In this document: one piece after another, positions 25,001-35,960 of the stretch | Position numbering within the stretch: position 1 is the first letter of the stretch | Layout: each line of letters opens with the position of its first letter | NCBI GenBank assembly: GCA_024699855.1 | Contig: JAMPIQ010000002.1 | Span: forward strand, 2,790,001 to 2,854,000 | DNA length: 64,000 nt | From: Aphelenchoides besseyi | Lineage: Eukaryota; Nematoda; Chromadorea; Rhabditida; Aphelenchoididae | Direction of reading: 5' to 3' | Notes under the pieces: generated by a model | What the model was told of the DNA's origin: nothing | Seen by the model: the letters and a program-made list of their open reading frames with translations, nothing else | Database searches by the model: none | Translations under genes and position numbers: made by a program

Positions 25001-25533
25001 ATTTTGTTGCATCTCAGTAGACAATCCGGAGGATTCGTGTCGAATCGTGCAGAACCGTACGTCGAAGGAGTTGCTTGTTTGAATGACAATACGACAAAGC
25101 AAAGGTGATCTTTAGTTTTGGAAATTCGCCTATGAATCTTTCAGCTACGTGCAAAACTCTCTTTCCGGAACCTTCGCTGATGTTGGGGCGGCTTTGATTC
25201 AACGAATTGGAGAGTTAGATCAAACTCTTGAGGTCCTTTACAACGCAATTGTTTATGACATCCGTGTAGCAGTTCAATCAAAACATTTCGAACTTGCTGT
25301 AAATACACTTGCAGCTGACTGGTCAACACCGCAGCGTTTGGAACAAGTATGTTTAAATCGTACACAAAGTGAACTTTGATGCCCACCGTTTTCAGTTCCA
25401 AAGTATTCAGTGGGGTGGTTTGACTGAAAAACAACAACTCGCGGTTACAAACGCCGTGAACTTAATTAAGAAAAATATCGATTGGCGTCTGAAGAACTTC
25501 AAAGACGTTTCAAATTGGATTTTGGGTCAATAA
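19013..25533 (+). CDS. Secreted protein with two complete M1 aminopeptidase modules
   Basis: One reading path of roughly 1,800 codons. Start ATG 19013: signal MRLRLFLLLFSAVFLQVNG. Module 1 (19.2-22.3 kb): VYHYDLQLTPYFPFPG, FEPQRARKMYPSFDDP, SAMEN in place of GAMEN, HEISH with the third ligand in WLHESF, catalytic Tyr in DVTYSSGG. A 40-bp intron at about 22287-22326 keeps phase from VVRID into FVRWIFDTQVPVG, the linker to module 2, with no stop, new signal peptide or promoter. Module 2 (22.4-25.5 kb): YPRSLVPSFDEP, SGAMENWGL, HETVH with the third ligand in FLSEAF, Tyr in VYEKAS. Both zinc sites are intact. Tandem M1 proteins are known in nematodes. The path needs a one-base frame change near 24690-24720, the one weak point. 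AATAAA at 25573-25578. Confidence 0.85.
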
Positions 25534-25631
25534 TCTTTCAATTGTTGGGATCTTCGTAGTTCTGTTGAATCAAATAAACGTTTAATCGTATACTTAGGTG
25601 TTTTATGTACATGGAAATGAAAGCTGTTTGA

Positions 25632-25923
25632 TTAGAAGTCCGAAGGAGTCTTTTCTTTGTCACGACACTTGGAACTTCGAAGCTCTGCATCGATTAAACG
25701 CTGACACTCGTCCCACATGTTAAGAACAGATCCACTAAAAAAGAGAATCAAAGCTCAAAAGAACAATCACTTACCGTGTGTGCCCAATTAACCGTATGCA
25801 TTTGACTAAGGAGACTTTACATTCGTCGGTTTCTCGAAACTTATAAGAAGCATTTACAGTAGTCAAGAACAAAGTAAAAGCCAATAGCACAATCAAATTT
25901 GACCGCATCAATCGAGACGCCAT
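25632..25923 (-). CDS. Small secreted four-cysteine protein
   Basis: About 80 residues in two exons. Start ATG 25923 (MASRLMRSN); the hydrophobic core NLIVLLAFTLFLTTVNA is a signal peptide, and an internal Met six codons on is an alternative start. The mature part has four cysteines (DECK, VKCIRL, WDECQRL, SKCRD), enough for two disulfides. A GTAAGT..TTTTTAG intron of about 50 bp joins GHTR to GSVLNMWDECQ. No family recognised. It is divergent from the ShKT gene, about 590 bp away. Confidence 0.62.
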
Positions 25924-26512
25924 CACACCGATTCCCAATGATCGAACTGACGACGCGACGTACGAGTGCACAAAACTTTTAAATCGTGAAATGCGAGGGT
26001 GGACGAGAAGTCGCTTTACAACACAAATCACACTCCCCCACTTGACGTTATCATTTTTGGGGTGTTTGTCAAGCGACTTTCTTGTTCGCTCAATTCGAAA
26101 ACGCGCAAAGTGTTTGAAGCGATAACTTTCGTAACATTTCAGTGCAATTCAAAACCAAAGACTAACGAATCAGAAAGGTTCTGTAAGAATGAACTTTGCT
26201 TAACAATTTGTTTGTTCAACATCATGTGTTGCTTCCTTTTGCTGAACCCCACGAAAAGATCGAAGTAAACGAGTTCGCTAACAAAAATGACTAATAAACG
26301 CGAATTTAATCAGCTGCCTAATCAAAAGCCCACGGGTTTTCGATGATTCCATTGTGTTTATCAGTTCATTAAAGAGAATCTGTTGGATGATTCTGAACTT
26401 TGATAAAGTTCACGTCATGAGTTTCTGTAGAACCATAGATAAAATGCAAACAATAAACAAGATAAAAGGATATGACAACCCAAAACATGACAACTAATTT
26501 GATTGTCATTCA
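25924..26512. promoter_or_regulatory. Divergent intergenic region
   Basis: Carries the promoters of the four-cysteine gene (minus) and the ShKT gene (plus). I see no coding sequence. A run of TAAAATG/AATAAAC-like A/T-rich sequence near 26435-26470 may include the core promoter of the plus-strand gene. Confidence 0.4.
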
Positions 26513-27286
26513 ATGCGCCCGTTAATTCTGATTTCTGTTCTTCTACTTGGTCTAGCAGTGTATATTAGAGCGAATTGTGCGAAGAACGACCCACGACCGG
26601 AATGCACGTCTGCAACTGCAAAAAATGAAGGCTCATTGACCGCTCAATCGCATAGTTTACTTCGAATTAACGGCAATCATCCATTGATACATACCGTTCA
26701 GTTTGTGAGTCGTGCCAAGTCGTCAAAAAAGAAAGGACATCTGACCAGAAATAAGAAGTCGAGTCGAAGACCTAAGTTACGAAAACCGTTTAAGCGTGCT
26801 GGGAGTCAACAGAGCACTGGTGAGTAACGGGAGCTGCATTTCGTATTCCGTTTTAGAAGAAGATGACGACACCGATGAAGACGACGATGATGATGATGAC
26901 GACGACGACGATGACGACGATGACTCAGGTAAGGTTTCTGTTCAGAGCAATTAACATTCTTATGTTCAGGAAGCTGCGTTAACCGAATTAACCCAAATAC
27001 TGGAAGAAGCGATTGCCCGAATGTCACTTACTTGTGTAATAATACACTTTATGTAAGCACAAACTTAGTGAATTCTAATTCTTTGACTACAGAACCCGCT
27101 GATGCACCAGGAATGTTCTCTTGGTTGGTTTCCTTTCAACCGCTTAAATACGATTACAGTTTAGCCTGTGGTTTTTGCAAGTTGGGCGGTAAAAAGAAGA
27201 AAAGTAAAAGTGGCAAAACACGCAAATCCCGAGCTCGAAAATCCAAGAAGTCGAAGCGAAAATCGAAGAGCCACAAACGAGGTTAA
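26513..27286 (+). CDS. Secreted ShKT-domain protein with acidic run and basic tail
   Basis: ATG 26513 starts a signal peptide (MRPLILISVLLLGLAVYIRA). A basic Lys/Arg-rich region follows (SSKKKGHLTRNKKSSRRPK). Exon 2 encodes an almost pure Asp/Glu run of about 20 residues. The next exons encode a ShKT domain: CVNRINPNTGRSDC, TYLCNNTLY, QECSLACGFC. The last part is completed by a 40-bp intron, giving the six cysteines of the fold. The tail is again Lys/Ser-rich (KKKKSKSGKTRKSRARKSKK). Four short introns. ShKT modules are common in nematode secreted and surface proteins and stabilise or modulate; no enzyme domain is present here. The alternating basic-acidic-fold-basic layout is unusual. Confidence 0.82.
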
Positions 27287-27574
27287 AACTTCTATTCACT
27301 GTTGCCTAAAAAATAAACGAATTGTAATTCGATTGCTCTCAATAAAAAACTAAGATTTCACAACGAGATATTTGTGCACGTTCTCGTTCTATGGCGGTTG
27401 CTGTGCAAATACGACGAACAAGGTCAAATCGTCTCGTTAACGGCGTTCAATCTCTGTTGCTACGAATGATCAGGATCAAAATGAAAAACGAATTTAAGTA
27501 TGTTGTCAATCAATTAAACAATACTCATTCGATTATGCTCAGAGATTTCGTGAATAAGTTTATTTCTTGCTTCA

Positions 27575-29001
27575 TCATCTACTTTTTTCTGACAATCCTA
27601 TCAACGCTTCTTGATAATCCTGAAAGAGGTCGATTAAAAGCCAACTAACTGAACATACAAAATATAAACAGTAGTTGTCCAGAATTGCTCGGCTAATCAC
27701 CAACTGATGTTCGTCAGACGAGGATGCACAACCAATGTTCACTTGACAGTAACTACCCGAGTAAACGATTATCTGGTTCTTAATACTCAGCTTGAAATCA
27801 TGGCCGTAAAGAGTTAAAAGAAGATCCGGTGGGTCTTGATAACTAAAAGGCGCCAGCTAAACAGTATGTTTATGAGCCGAAAACTAACTTGGTGCAGTAG
27901 AAATAGGTCATCTGGCCATCGAAATAATTGCTGATTCCTTGGTAAACATCGTAACTGAAAACAAAACATTAGCGGCGAAAACACACGAATAACCTACGGA
28001 ACAACAAGTGTGTCATTTCGAGTATTGAAGACTGCGGAATAGTATCCTTGATAGTTCTGGAAGTTAAATGACATTTTAGAAATCCATGTAGTCAAACTGT
28101 CGCTGTCTTCTGATGGAAACGTAAAAAAGTTTTTGCAGTTATCGTTATCTTTTCCTCCAAACGTAATCGTTCCTAAAGAACTGCGAGTGTATAAGTAGTT
28201 TTCAATTATCACCTGCATTGTCCGATTCCGTAGATTTGCTGCAATTGGACTTCAATTTTGTTTCGTATAATCAACCAACTTGTTGATGAATAGTGAGATT
28301 TCCGCGGTGTCACGAGTTATCGCTTTTTCGAACGCATTCTCACCTCCGGGTTTCAAACCGAAGAAACCGTCCACCTTAAGAGTTTATTAAAATAGAACAT
28401 TCAAGCAACACACCGGGAGTTTCATCAGCCAATTCAATGGATCGTTCGACGAAGTTGAAGTTGTACGTTCAGCATTCAGATCGCAGAATCGAACCAAATT
28501 ATCGTATTGTTGACCACCGAGCTGAAAACCTACTTAGTTTCTTGTTTAAATACCATGATTACGGTAATCAAATCGTGTGCGTAAACTCCTTGGGCCGTGT
28601 AGATCGATGAAGAGATCTTGTAGCGCTCTTTACAGAAGTCACGGGTCATGTTCACTGTCTCCGATGCTCTGAAGTTCACTTGATCAAAATGTTTGCTATT
28701 CATTACTCACTCTGGCAGATACAAGGACTTGACATAATTGTATTTATAGTCGAGATCCGGATCACTTGTTGAGCGATCGAGAACAAAAAATTTGTCACTT
28801 GAAAACGAGATTGCAAGATCGAAAAACTGTGGAGCTGAAATTGCGACTTTTTCTAATGAAGCACTACATTCAACACAACATACGTTGGCCAATTCCCACA
28901 GATGTGGTCAAATAGTTTCCCGCATATCCAAGTGGCTGAGATGTTGGACCGCTAAGAGCAAATTCAGTCAAAAAGATCAACAACAACACGACTCTGAACA
29001 T
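27575..29001 (-). CDS. Secreted aspartic-protease-like protein with degenerate active site
   Basis: Pepsin (A1) fold on the minus strand. Start ATG 29001: signal MFRVVLLLIFLTEFALS, then NYLTTSVGIGQPPQFFDLAI across a 49-bp intron, the usual entry to the first lobe. The first catalytic motif DTG is DRS (FFVLDRSTSD). DGFFGLKPGG matches the conserved DGILGL. GTITFGGKDNDNC and W-IS lead to the second lobe, where the motif DTG is NTR (YSAVFNTRNDTLVVP), losing the second catalytic Asp. The last exon was found through a 41-bp intron and gives YCLYFDYQEALIGLSEK, the usual C-terminal strand. Seven or more short introns, no internal stops. Likely a folded non-proteolytic homologue; substrate-binding or decoy roles are inference. 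Confidence 0.8.
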
Positions 29002-29486
29002 TATTCAACGGAAACTCAGTCGACCAGCTCTTTGTTTGTATGGACAATTGATTTGCCCCACTACCTCAATCCTCGTCTTTAGTGTCTAACTGATAAGCAA
29101 TGACGCCTCTGGGAAAGTCTCCGACCTTCAATTCAACTGAAGGTCCAATTAACAAAACATATTTTTGGGTCTGTCAGCTTCGAGTCGATTGCTTCGATTG
29201 TTAATGTTTTCTGCTGTCTTCTTATCACATCCATTAGCGCAAACTCACCCACATGTTGTCCTTAGAATTATCGACAAACGGAAAGACGATTGACATGAAG
29301 TTCAGGTAAACGAAAACTGAGTTTCTCGAAATTCATTTGTTTACGACATCAAAGCACAAATTCACATCTTTTTGTACTTTAGAACTCTTTTGAATGGACG
29401 AATTTCGTTTATTTTGTTTCGAAGATCGATGAATACAAATAGTTCTGAGTACACCGGTTGGATGAGTAGTTCCGAGTTAAACATGT
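29002..29486. other. Intergenic region
   Basis: Upstream of the aspartic-like gene and downstream of the Pro/Ser-rich gene. I see no supported gene; short frames on both strands have no conserved features. Confidence 0.4.
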
Positions 29487-30141
29487 TTAACCATTACTAT
29501 AGGGAGTGGTATAAGAGGATGATGCAGCTGCGGGGATCAGGGTTGTGCGTAAAGTGGTGAGCATTGAGCTATCTGATGGACGCAATTCTGAACCCGGGAA
29601 TGGACTTGCATTCGGCGGTGCAATTCCACTGTCGTTTGTTGGTTCGAAACCACCAGACAGGATCATCATAACAATAAAAATAAGCACAGGAATCGATAGA
29701 AACATGCAAACCACCAAACATTTCATGGCCAACCGCACTGGCGAGGATTTGGAGCGTTTAGCGCGAGATAAGGTGTCTAAACATATTGGCCATAATTACA
29801 GCCGGCAACTATTTGGACTTACTTCTATACGGCTCACCTATTGCGGGCAACGGCTTTAAACCGCTGCCATTGCTTCCGGCCATCGATGTTTTGGCGCTTA
29901 GTTGAGTACCCATTGGTCTTGCAGTTGTCGGGCGAATCTTAGGAATCGATGTGTGTACTGTGCCACTCGAAATGACCGGTTCGGAAACCGGGTCGGGACT
30001 TGGATTGTCGGGACGTGGTGAAGCGGGTGCTCCAAGTGGATGATGAATCGGAGGCAAACGAGCGGCATACAACGGACGAGCCGGCGTCTTCGGACGACTA
30101 GATGCCGTGCCCAAACGTGATGTTGAGTGACTTTTAATCAT
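29487..30141 (-). CDS. Pro/Ser-rich single-pass membrane protein
   Basis: Two exons. Exon 1 (30141 down to about 29814) encodes a hydrophilic region rich in Pro, Ala, Thr and Ser (GAPASPRPDNPSPDPV). A GTAAGT..TTTAG intron of about 46 bp then gives NTLSRAKRSKSSPVR, a basic stretch directly before one membrane segment (CLVVCMFLSIPVLIFIVMMI). The remaining 50 residues are Ser/Thr/Pro-rich (LTTLRTTLIPAAASSS), typical of an O-glycosylated ectodomain. A type II topology fits the basic flank. An acceptor-like CATTTTAG lies 3 bp before the ATG. No family recognised. Confidence 0.65.
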
Positions 30142-32177
30142 GATCTAAAATGGACATTTTGATCAATCGACTGTATTGAAAGAAAGTCGTCAGCCATTCG
30201 TTAATAGAAAACAAACTAACGATTTGTTTTTTTGAATTAAACGACATAAACGTTTCTCTGTCGAACTGAACACCTGTAAGCACGTTGTGTTGTTTCCCAG
30301 CACATTCGGTCATCACGTCGCTGTACCATGACAACCGTCGGAATTGGCCTCTCAAGAACGACGATTAACACAAAAAATTCGTAAGAAGAACTTTTGTCAA
30401 CTTCGAGCTCAAACACCAATCCAACGGTTATACTCTAGAAGCATTTGCATACGAAAATACGAAGATTGTTGTTTCAACTTTGTGTGTTTAAGTCTTTTGT
30501 TTATCAGTTTACAGTTTTCCGGTTTGTGTTTTCGATTGGACGGTGGAGGTCATCGCTGAAATCGTTTGGTGTTTTCCGAAAAGAGTTTGCACTGTCCTTG
30601 TGAAGCCGATGGTCTTGCGATTTGCACGACACAACGTTTTCGCTTTTCATCACCGAACTTGTTGTGTGTATTGAACGGGAACCAGTTGACTAGAAATTGC
30701 CAAGGTCGAACAATTTGAAACCGTTCATTCGGTTGCGCCCAAAAAGTTCAAATGAACTGCAAGGAAGTTAACGAACGGAGAGAAAAACGCGGGTTGATTT
30801 GTCAAACCCAAAAGCGATTTACGAGCATCGAAAGAAGATTGAAGGTTGTTTTTAACTCGCTTTTACGTGTTCGATCGTAAAGTCGAACATAACCGTTCGA
30901 AACCCAGTTGTTTACGTGGAAAAGAACTGGAATGAAAAAATGCGGAACCAGTCGAATCGTCGCATCGAAACCATATACTAATTGATGATCTTCTACATTA
31001 CAGAATTGAGAGAAGAACAGAAATTATTATTTTCAGCATTAATCAATCTCCCATTGACTCAATCCCCATCAATTTGCAATCAATTAGCTTCGTTCGAAAG
31101 TCGATGATTCAATTAGACTTTCGGACTCCAATCCTCGGATCACAGTCGTTCACGTGAACTTTCGGGTCTTGGACCAGACGTATTTGATTGTCAATTCGGA
31201 TTATTGTTTTCGACGATTTGCGTTCAGACATTACGACCAAAAACGACGACCCAATAACCCGATTCGAGAGACAATGACTCGTTTCCCAAATTTGTAGCAC
31301 AAAGCTTATTACCTCCGATTGATTGTCGTACGCGAAGAACTCGCTCATCAGAAACCATGAGGGAGAAGCGAACATTTTGATGATTCTGCTTTTTGTCGGC
31401 GAACGTTTACGCCCGTAGAATTTTGGCAAAAGCGACTGTAACAGATACGTTCACAAAAATTTACTATCATTCGCTGCAATCGATTGGAATGCGAATTTTG
31501 ATGATCGTAGTAAACTCTTGGGCGGCAGTAACCGGTTCAAATGTCGTCCGTCAAAGTGCTGTAAATTGGCGACTTATTCGCTGCTGTAAACCGTTTCGAC
31601 TCTGCGAATTTCGGTGTTTGTTTCTGGGAATAGTAAACGGCTAACAACCAACTTCTACAGTTCAAAATTTGCAGAACAATCAAAACACACGATTGAAATC
31701 GAATGTCGGACTAACATTCAACTTGAGTTCAAATCATACAAGTGTATTGCAGTGGAAAGTATAGTTAGAGAGTTCTGATTGGAATGTTTGGTAATGAATG
31801 GGACCACAAGTTAAATTCCAAGTCAGTGGCCTGAATTTTTGTGTGTCGTTGAAAAATCAACTCGACCCCCCGGGTCAGTTACGTTTTCGCAGAGGAAGGA
31901 AATAGGAGATAGAGAGGTAGCGCAATTGAAGCAATAGGGAAAGTTTTCGTGCGTATGGTGGAACCTGAACACGCCCACTATTTTCGTCGACGATTTGCGC
32001 GCGTCCTCCTCGTCAACGTACGCGTCTTCAAACACACGACCCACCCACCTTTTTTGGGCAAAAGGTGAAAGTAGAAGTTGCGTATATAAACGAAGGGACA
32101 CCGTTCGTAATCTTCGCACTCTTCTCGTTAACCGCTTATATTTCAGCGGTAAAGAAGACTGTATAGTCGAGAAAACA
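30142..32177. other. 2 kb region without a confident gene
   Basis: Contains the upstream regions of the membrane protein (minus) and the first collagen (plus). The longest frame is 31109-31429 on the minus strand, about 106 codons with GT and AG sites inside it, but it shows no domain or signal peptide and I do not call it. The last 100 bp hold the collagen core promoter. Confidence 0.45.
32083..32090 (+). promoter_or_regulatory. TATA box of first collagen gene
   Basis: TATATAAA, 88 bp before the collagen ATG. An acceptor-like TTATATTTCAG at about 32136-32146 lies between the two, suggesting a trans-splice or 5'-UTR splice site. Confidence 0.6.
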
Positions 32178-34033
32178 ATGGATTACGAAGGCAGAATCAA
32201 GGCTTACCGCTTCGTGGCCTATTCCACGGTTGCATTTTCGGTTATCTCCGTGGTGACCGTTTGCTTCACGCTTCCGATGTTGCACTCGTACGTTCAACGA
32301 GTCAGCGATTCAATGGATCGTGAATTGGCAGTTTGTCGTGTAAGTTTATTGAAGTTCGAATTCCCGAAATTCATTTGCCAATCGTTTAGGGCTCAGCCAA
32401 AGACATCTGGTCTGAAGTCAGCCATTTGAAATCCATTCCAGTTGCCGGCAATCGTACAGCTCGTCAATCCGGCTACGACTCGGGTGTTAGCGGTGGATCA
32501 GCAAGCTCTGGCGGCTCTTGCTCGGAGTGCTGTAGTGGAGGCCAGCCGGGACCAGCGCAAGTTTATTTCAAATAGTCTATAAGTTGATGCCTCATTTTCA
32601 GAGGTCCTCCAGGAAACAATGGACGGCCAGGAAATCCAGGCTCAGCTGGACCACCAGGAAATCGTAAGCATTGAAGCTTGATGCATTTTCTTAACTTTAA
32701 TGCTTTTCAGCTGGACGACCTGCAGTTTGTAAGTTTCAATACACGAGAGTGCGGCAAATTACATTCAACTGGAAATTGGTCCACGAGCTGAACGGACCAA
32801 CTATTTCCAGTGGCGTCTTTTGAACTAAAATTGATAAAACAACTTCCGTTGTTATATCTAATCCCTGGGTTATTTCAGCTGTCTGCAATCAACCAACACC
32901 CAAGCCTTGCACTCCCTGCCCAAGCGGACCTCCGTAAGCCTTGAAGCATGCTTCAAATTATTAATATAAATCATTTCAGTGGACCTCCCGGACCACCCGT
33001 ACGTGTTTTCCCGTGATTTCGTTTGTTAATTGATATTTTAGGGACCGGCCGGTGATGCTGGACCAAACGTACGTTTATAGTTTCCAATTCTGTAACTAAT
33101 CAATACATTTTAGGGACAACCAGGACAAGGAGGTTTGATAGAGTGTTTGAATTGTCATTAAACCCTTCACTTAAAGGCGGAAACCCACAACCAGGACCTC
33201 CCGGACCAAAAGGACCACCTGTAAGCGTTTAAATTCAAATTCTATAATGAATTCGTTTAATTTATAGGGACAACCCGGAGCACCGTGAGTTTGAATCGAA
33301 TTTTTGTGACATTAACTTGTTATTTTGAACATTTGTAGTGGACAACCTGGAGGTTAGTTTTTAATGCTTCAATATTGAAATAATCATGTGTATTTATAGC
33401 CCCAGGACAACCCGGCAACTCAGCACCATCTCAAGACTCAGGACCAGGAGCCCCGTAAGTTTTGAGAATTGAAGCGAAATAAGCAAATGCTCGTTCTCTT
33501 CAGAGGCCCAGCAGGATCTGCAGGACCACCCGGGTTAGTTTTTGAAGCATTGATGCATCAATAACTATTTACTTTCAGACCCCCAGGACCAGCAGGACAA
33601 CCGTTCGTTTAATGTTGTATTGAACGTTCCCTAATGTTCTTGATGCTTTTTAGTGGTTCTCCCGGCCAAGATGGACAACCCGGTTAGTTTTCAAATATAC
33701 AAACAAAAATAACAACTTATTTTAGGACCAAAAGGACCAAACGTAAGAGTCTAAAATTAAAGTTCTATAATGAATTCATTCAATTTATAGGGACAACCCG
33801 GAGCACCGTTAGTTTGAATTGAGTAATTTAGATTTTATAATTTGTTGTTCAGTGGAAACGATGGACAACCGGGTGCACCGTAAGTTTCAATCAAACAATC
33901 GACGACTCTAATTCGCACCTGTTTTAGAGGCCAACCCGGAGCCCCAGGTGGTGCTGGAGAGAAAGGTATTTGCCCGAAATACTGCGCCATCGACGGTGGT
34001 GTCTTCTTCGAGGACGGAACTCGCCGACGTTAA
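32178..34033 (+). CDS. Cuticle collagen, very intron-rich
   Basis: Structural collagen of the nematode cuticle. N-terminus MDYEGRIKAYRFVAYSTVA with a membrane/signal-anchor segment typical of Col cuticle collagens; a subtilisin-type cleavage site NRTARQ follows. A Cys-rich spacer (SECCSGGQPG), a short Gly-X-Y block, a second Cys cluster (VCNQPTPKPCTPCP), and then the main triple-helix run of many GPPGPP-like repeats. The C-terminus EKGICPKYCAIDGG, ending DGTRRR, is the standard cuticle collagen end. Roughly 18 introns of about 40-60 bp cut the Gly-X-Y region into exons of about 15-60 nt, falling in or next to Gly codons in more than one phase. AATAAA-type signal near 34144. Gene identity is secure; a few micro-exon edges are estimates. 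Confidence 0.92.
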
Positions 34034-34435
34034 GAAGTCAACGGCCTACGTACGACTCGATCACTGGCTGCCACTTCTTTTTTCTCTTATTTTTCGAAAC
34101 TGCCATTTACAAGTTGTTGGAACAAAATCATAGCATAGAATCCAATAAACGAGCATGCAATAATCGATTTGTATTAGCATTCCGAAATTGAACATATTGA
34201 ACAGAAAACACTCACACGTAAGCAGCTCTCACAAAATTTAGACGTAACGTTAAATTTTAGGAGCTCCCGGGAAAACACTTTAAGGTTCGTTTTCATTTTA
34301 AGTTATGCGCTTTCCTGCGTAGAATCTTGATTGAAAATGCGCAAGTAATTACTGAAGATGACATGTTGCAAAACTACGGATGAGATCTCCGCATTTGAAT
34401 GAGCTAGTAATTTTTGAGATTTGTAAGAAATGTTT

Positions 34436-35144
34436 TTATCGACGAAAAGGACTCATGAGATCAGTAACAGAGGAGAGTTGATTTCGTTTCGTATGTTCTT
34501 TCAAAACCTTTTTCCATTCTTCGAGCGTACGTTTGATTGACGTGTGCGAGTTTTTCGAAATCGCTTTGGCGATTTTTGGTTCGATGATGATCGAGCCGTT
34601 GGATGATGAGTTGGAGTAAGGAGGTGACTTCGATTTCTGTTTCTAAATCAGATCTATCGTTTTAAACGACGGTTTGCTTCTGTTCGGGCTTTCGCTGGTT
34701 CGTGGATTCCTTCGTTGTATATCTCGAGTAAAATTAGCGCACTTCGTTAGTGTCCGGCAGAGTCCTGAAAACAGTTTTCATGAGTCAGATATTACGAACT
34801 CACTTCGGTTTACCATTCGCATTCTGAAAAAGGCCGAGTAGTGCAGAAAGTTTTACTTTCGGTCAGTGAACCAAGTATTTTTCGCTAAAAAAATTATTAC
34901 TTTCGTCAATAGTAGCTGAACCTACTTGGCTGTACCTGGAAGCATGTACATTCCCGACGCAACATATTGAGCGTGGTACCGTCGACTATGATGCAAAGTC
35001 ACGACTGTGTTTCGCTCGATTAGTTGCTTACATAATCCTTTCATCACCTTCACGTGTATCGTCCGTTGACTCCTCAACTGTTTCACAATCCTCTGAAACA
35101 TTTGCCTCTTCGTCTGATTCGATCTTCGGCTTCCGATTTGTCAT
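34436..35144 (-). CDS. Hidden multi-exon gene, acidic N-terminus and basic C-terminus
   Basis: Not apparent from long frames. On the minus strand an exon from ATG 35144 reads MTNRKPKIESDEEANVSE and continues acidic. Later exons bounded by short introns include RYHAQYVASGMYMLP and CANFTRDIQRRNPRTSESP. The last exon reads ISKNSHTSIKRTLEEWKKVL and ends VTDLMSPFRR. The middle junctions are not all resolved, and one phase does not close. The final exon (about 34436-34645) is the best supported, by composition and a clean stop. No family recognised; nuclear or nucleic-acid-binding character would fit the charge pattern but is inference. Confidence 0.5.
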
Positions 35145-35429
35145 TTTGTTAACTCTGAAACTCATCAATGTAATTAGATTGATCGCGGAATAGCGAAACA
35201 AGCAACTCAGCACAAAGATCTCAATACCTTTAACCAGAGGAATAGCAGAACTCATGTGCCACGAAAACGCAAAATGATGTGTCTGAGCAAACCCACTTCT
35301 TTTGCACTCTAACTATGGTAATTCGAACTTGAATATGCTGATTGAGATTTAAAAAAGAATCGCCCTAACATCTACATTCGGAGCTTCAATAACTCGCATC
35401 CACTCAATCAACCTAATCTCTTGATTATT

Positions 35430-35960
35430 TCAGCGGTATGCCCGACACGAACGCAAAACCCGTGATATCAATGTCTTGGTTGTCATGTCGTAAGTGCTCC
35501 AGCTTCCTTCAAATTAACAATATTTGTTTTCAGGAACCTCCCGGATCACCTGTACGTGTTTTTCTATGATTTCGTGTGATAATTGCTGTTATAAGGCCTA
35601 GTCGATGATGCAGGCAGACCTAGAGGCAAGTTCACAGCTTAAAAATCATTAACACTCATTGATTTCAGCACCTGGAAACCTCGGCTAGTTACTTGTCTTT
35701 GAACAAAACATTTAGATGAGAACATTTCGTCCAAATGCTACTTACACGTTCTTTTCCTCATCTAACTCTAATATTATTTATGACCTGATGTACCACCAAA
35801 CAAAGCGTGTGTTTGTATTTGAAGAATTAATCTCATTTGTTTTTTAATCTAGTGGACTAAAAGGACCACCTGTAAGTTTGAAGAAACAATCGATCGAACT
35901 TATTTCTATTAATCCAATAAACGAGCATGCAATAATCCACTTTGTGTTAGCATCCAAGAG
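35430..35960 (+). pseudogene. Degenerate collagen gene fragment
   Basis: A decayed partial copy of the first collagen. The segment around 35524-35632 matches 32980-33064 through exon, donor, intron and next exon (CCTCCCGGATCACCTGTACG against CCTCCCGGACCACCCGTACG), but the acceptor AG is lost and frames are broken. Near 35855 the copy of KGPP with its donor reappears. The block at 35910-35938 repeats the first collagen's 3'-UTR (AATCCAATAAACGAGCATGC, also at 34140). There is no N-terminal domain and no readable Gly-X-Y tract. Confidence 0.75.

Noticed and set aside
6451..25533. Horizontal transfer or a mobile origin of the M1 cluster
   Set aside because: Intron size, splice signals and base composition match neighbouring nematode genes; local duplication explains it.
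26880..26930. GAT/GAC tandem repeat as a microsatellite of no function
   Set aside because: It lies in phase within an exon flanked by proper splice sites and encodes an acidic run, so it is treated as coding.
31109..31429. 106-codon minus-strand gene
   Set aside because: No signal peptide, domain or coherent splice partners; probably a chance frame.
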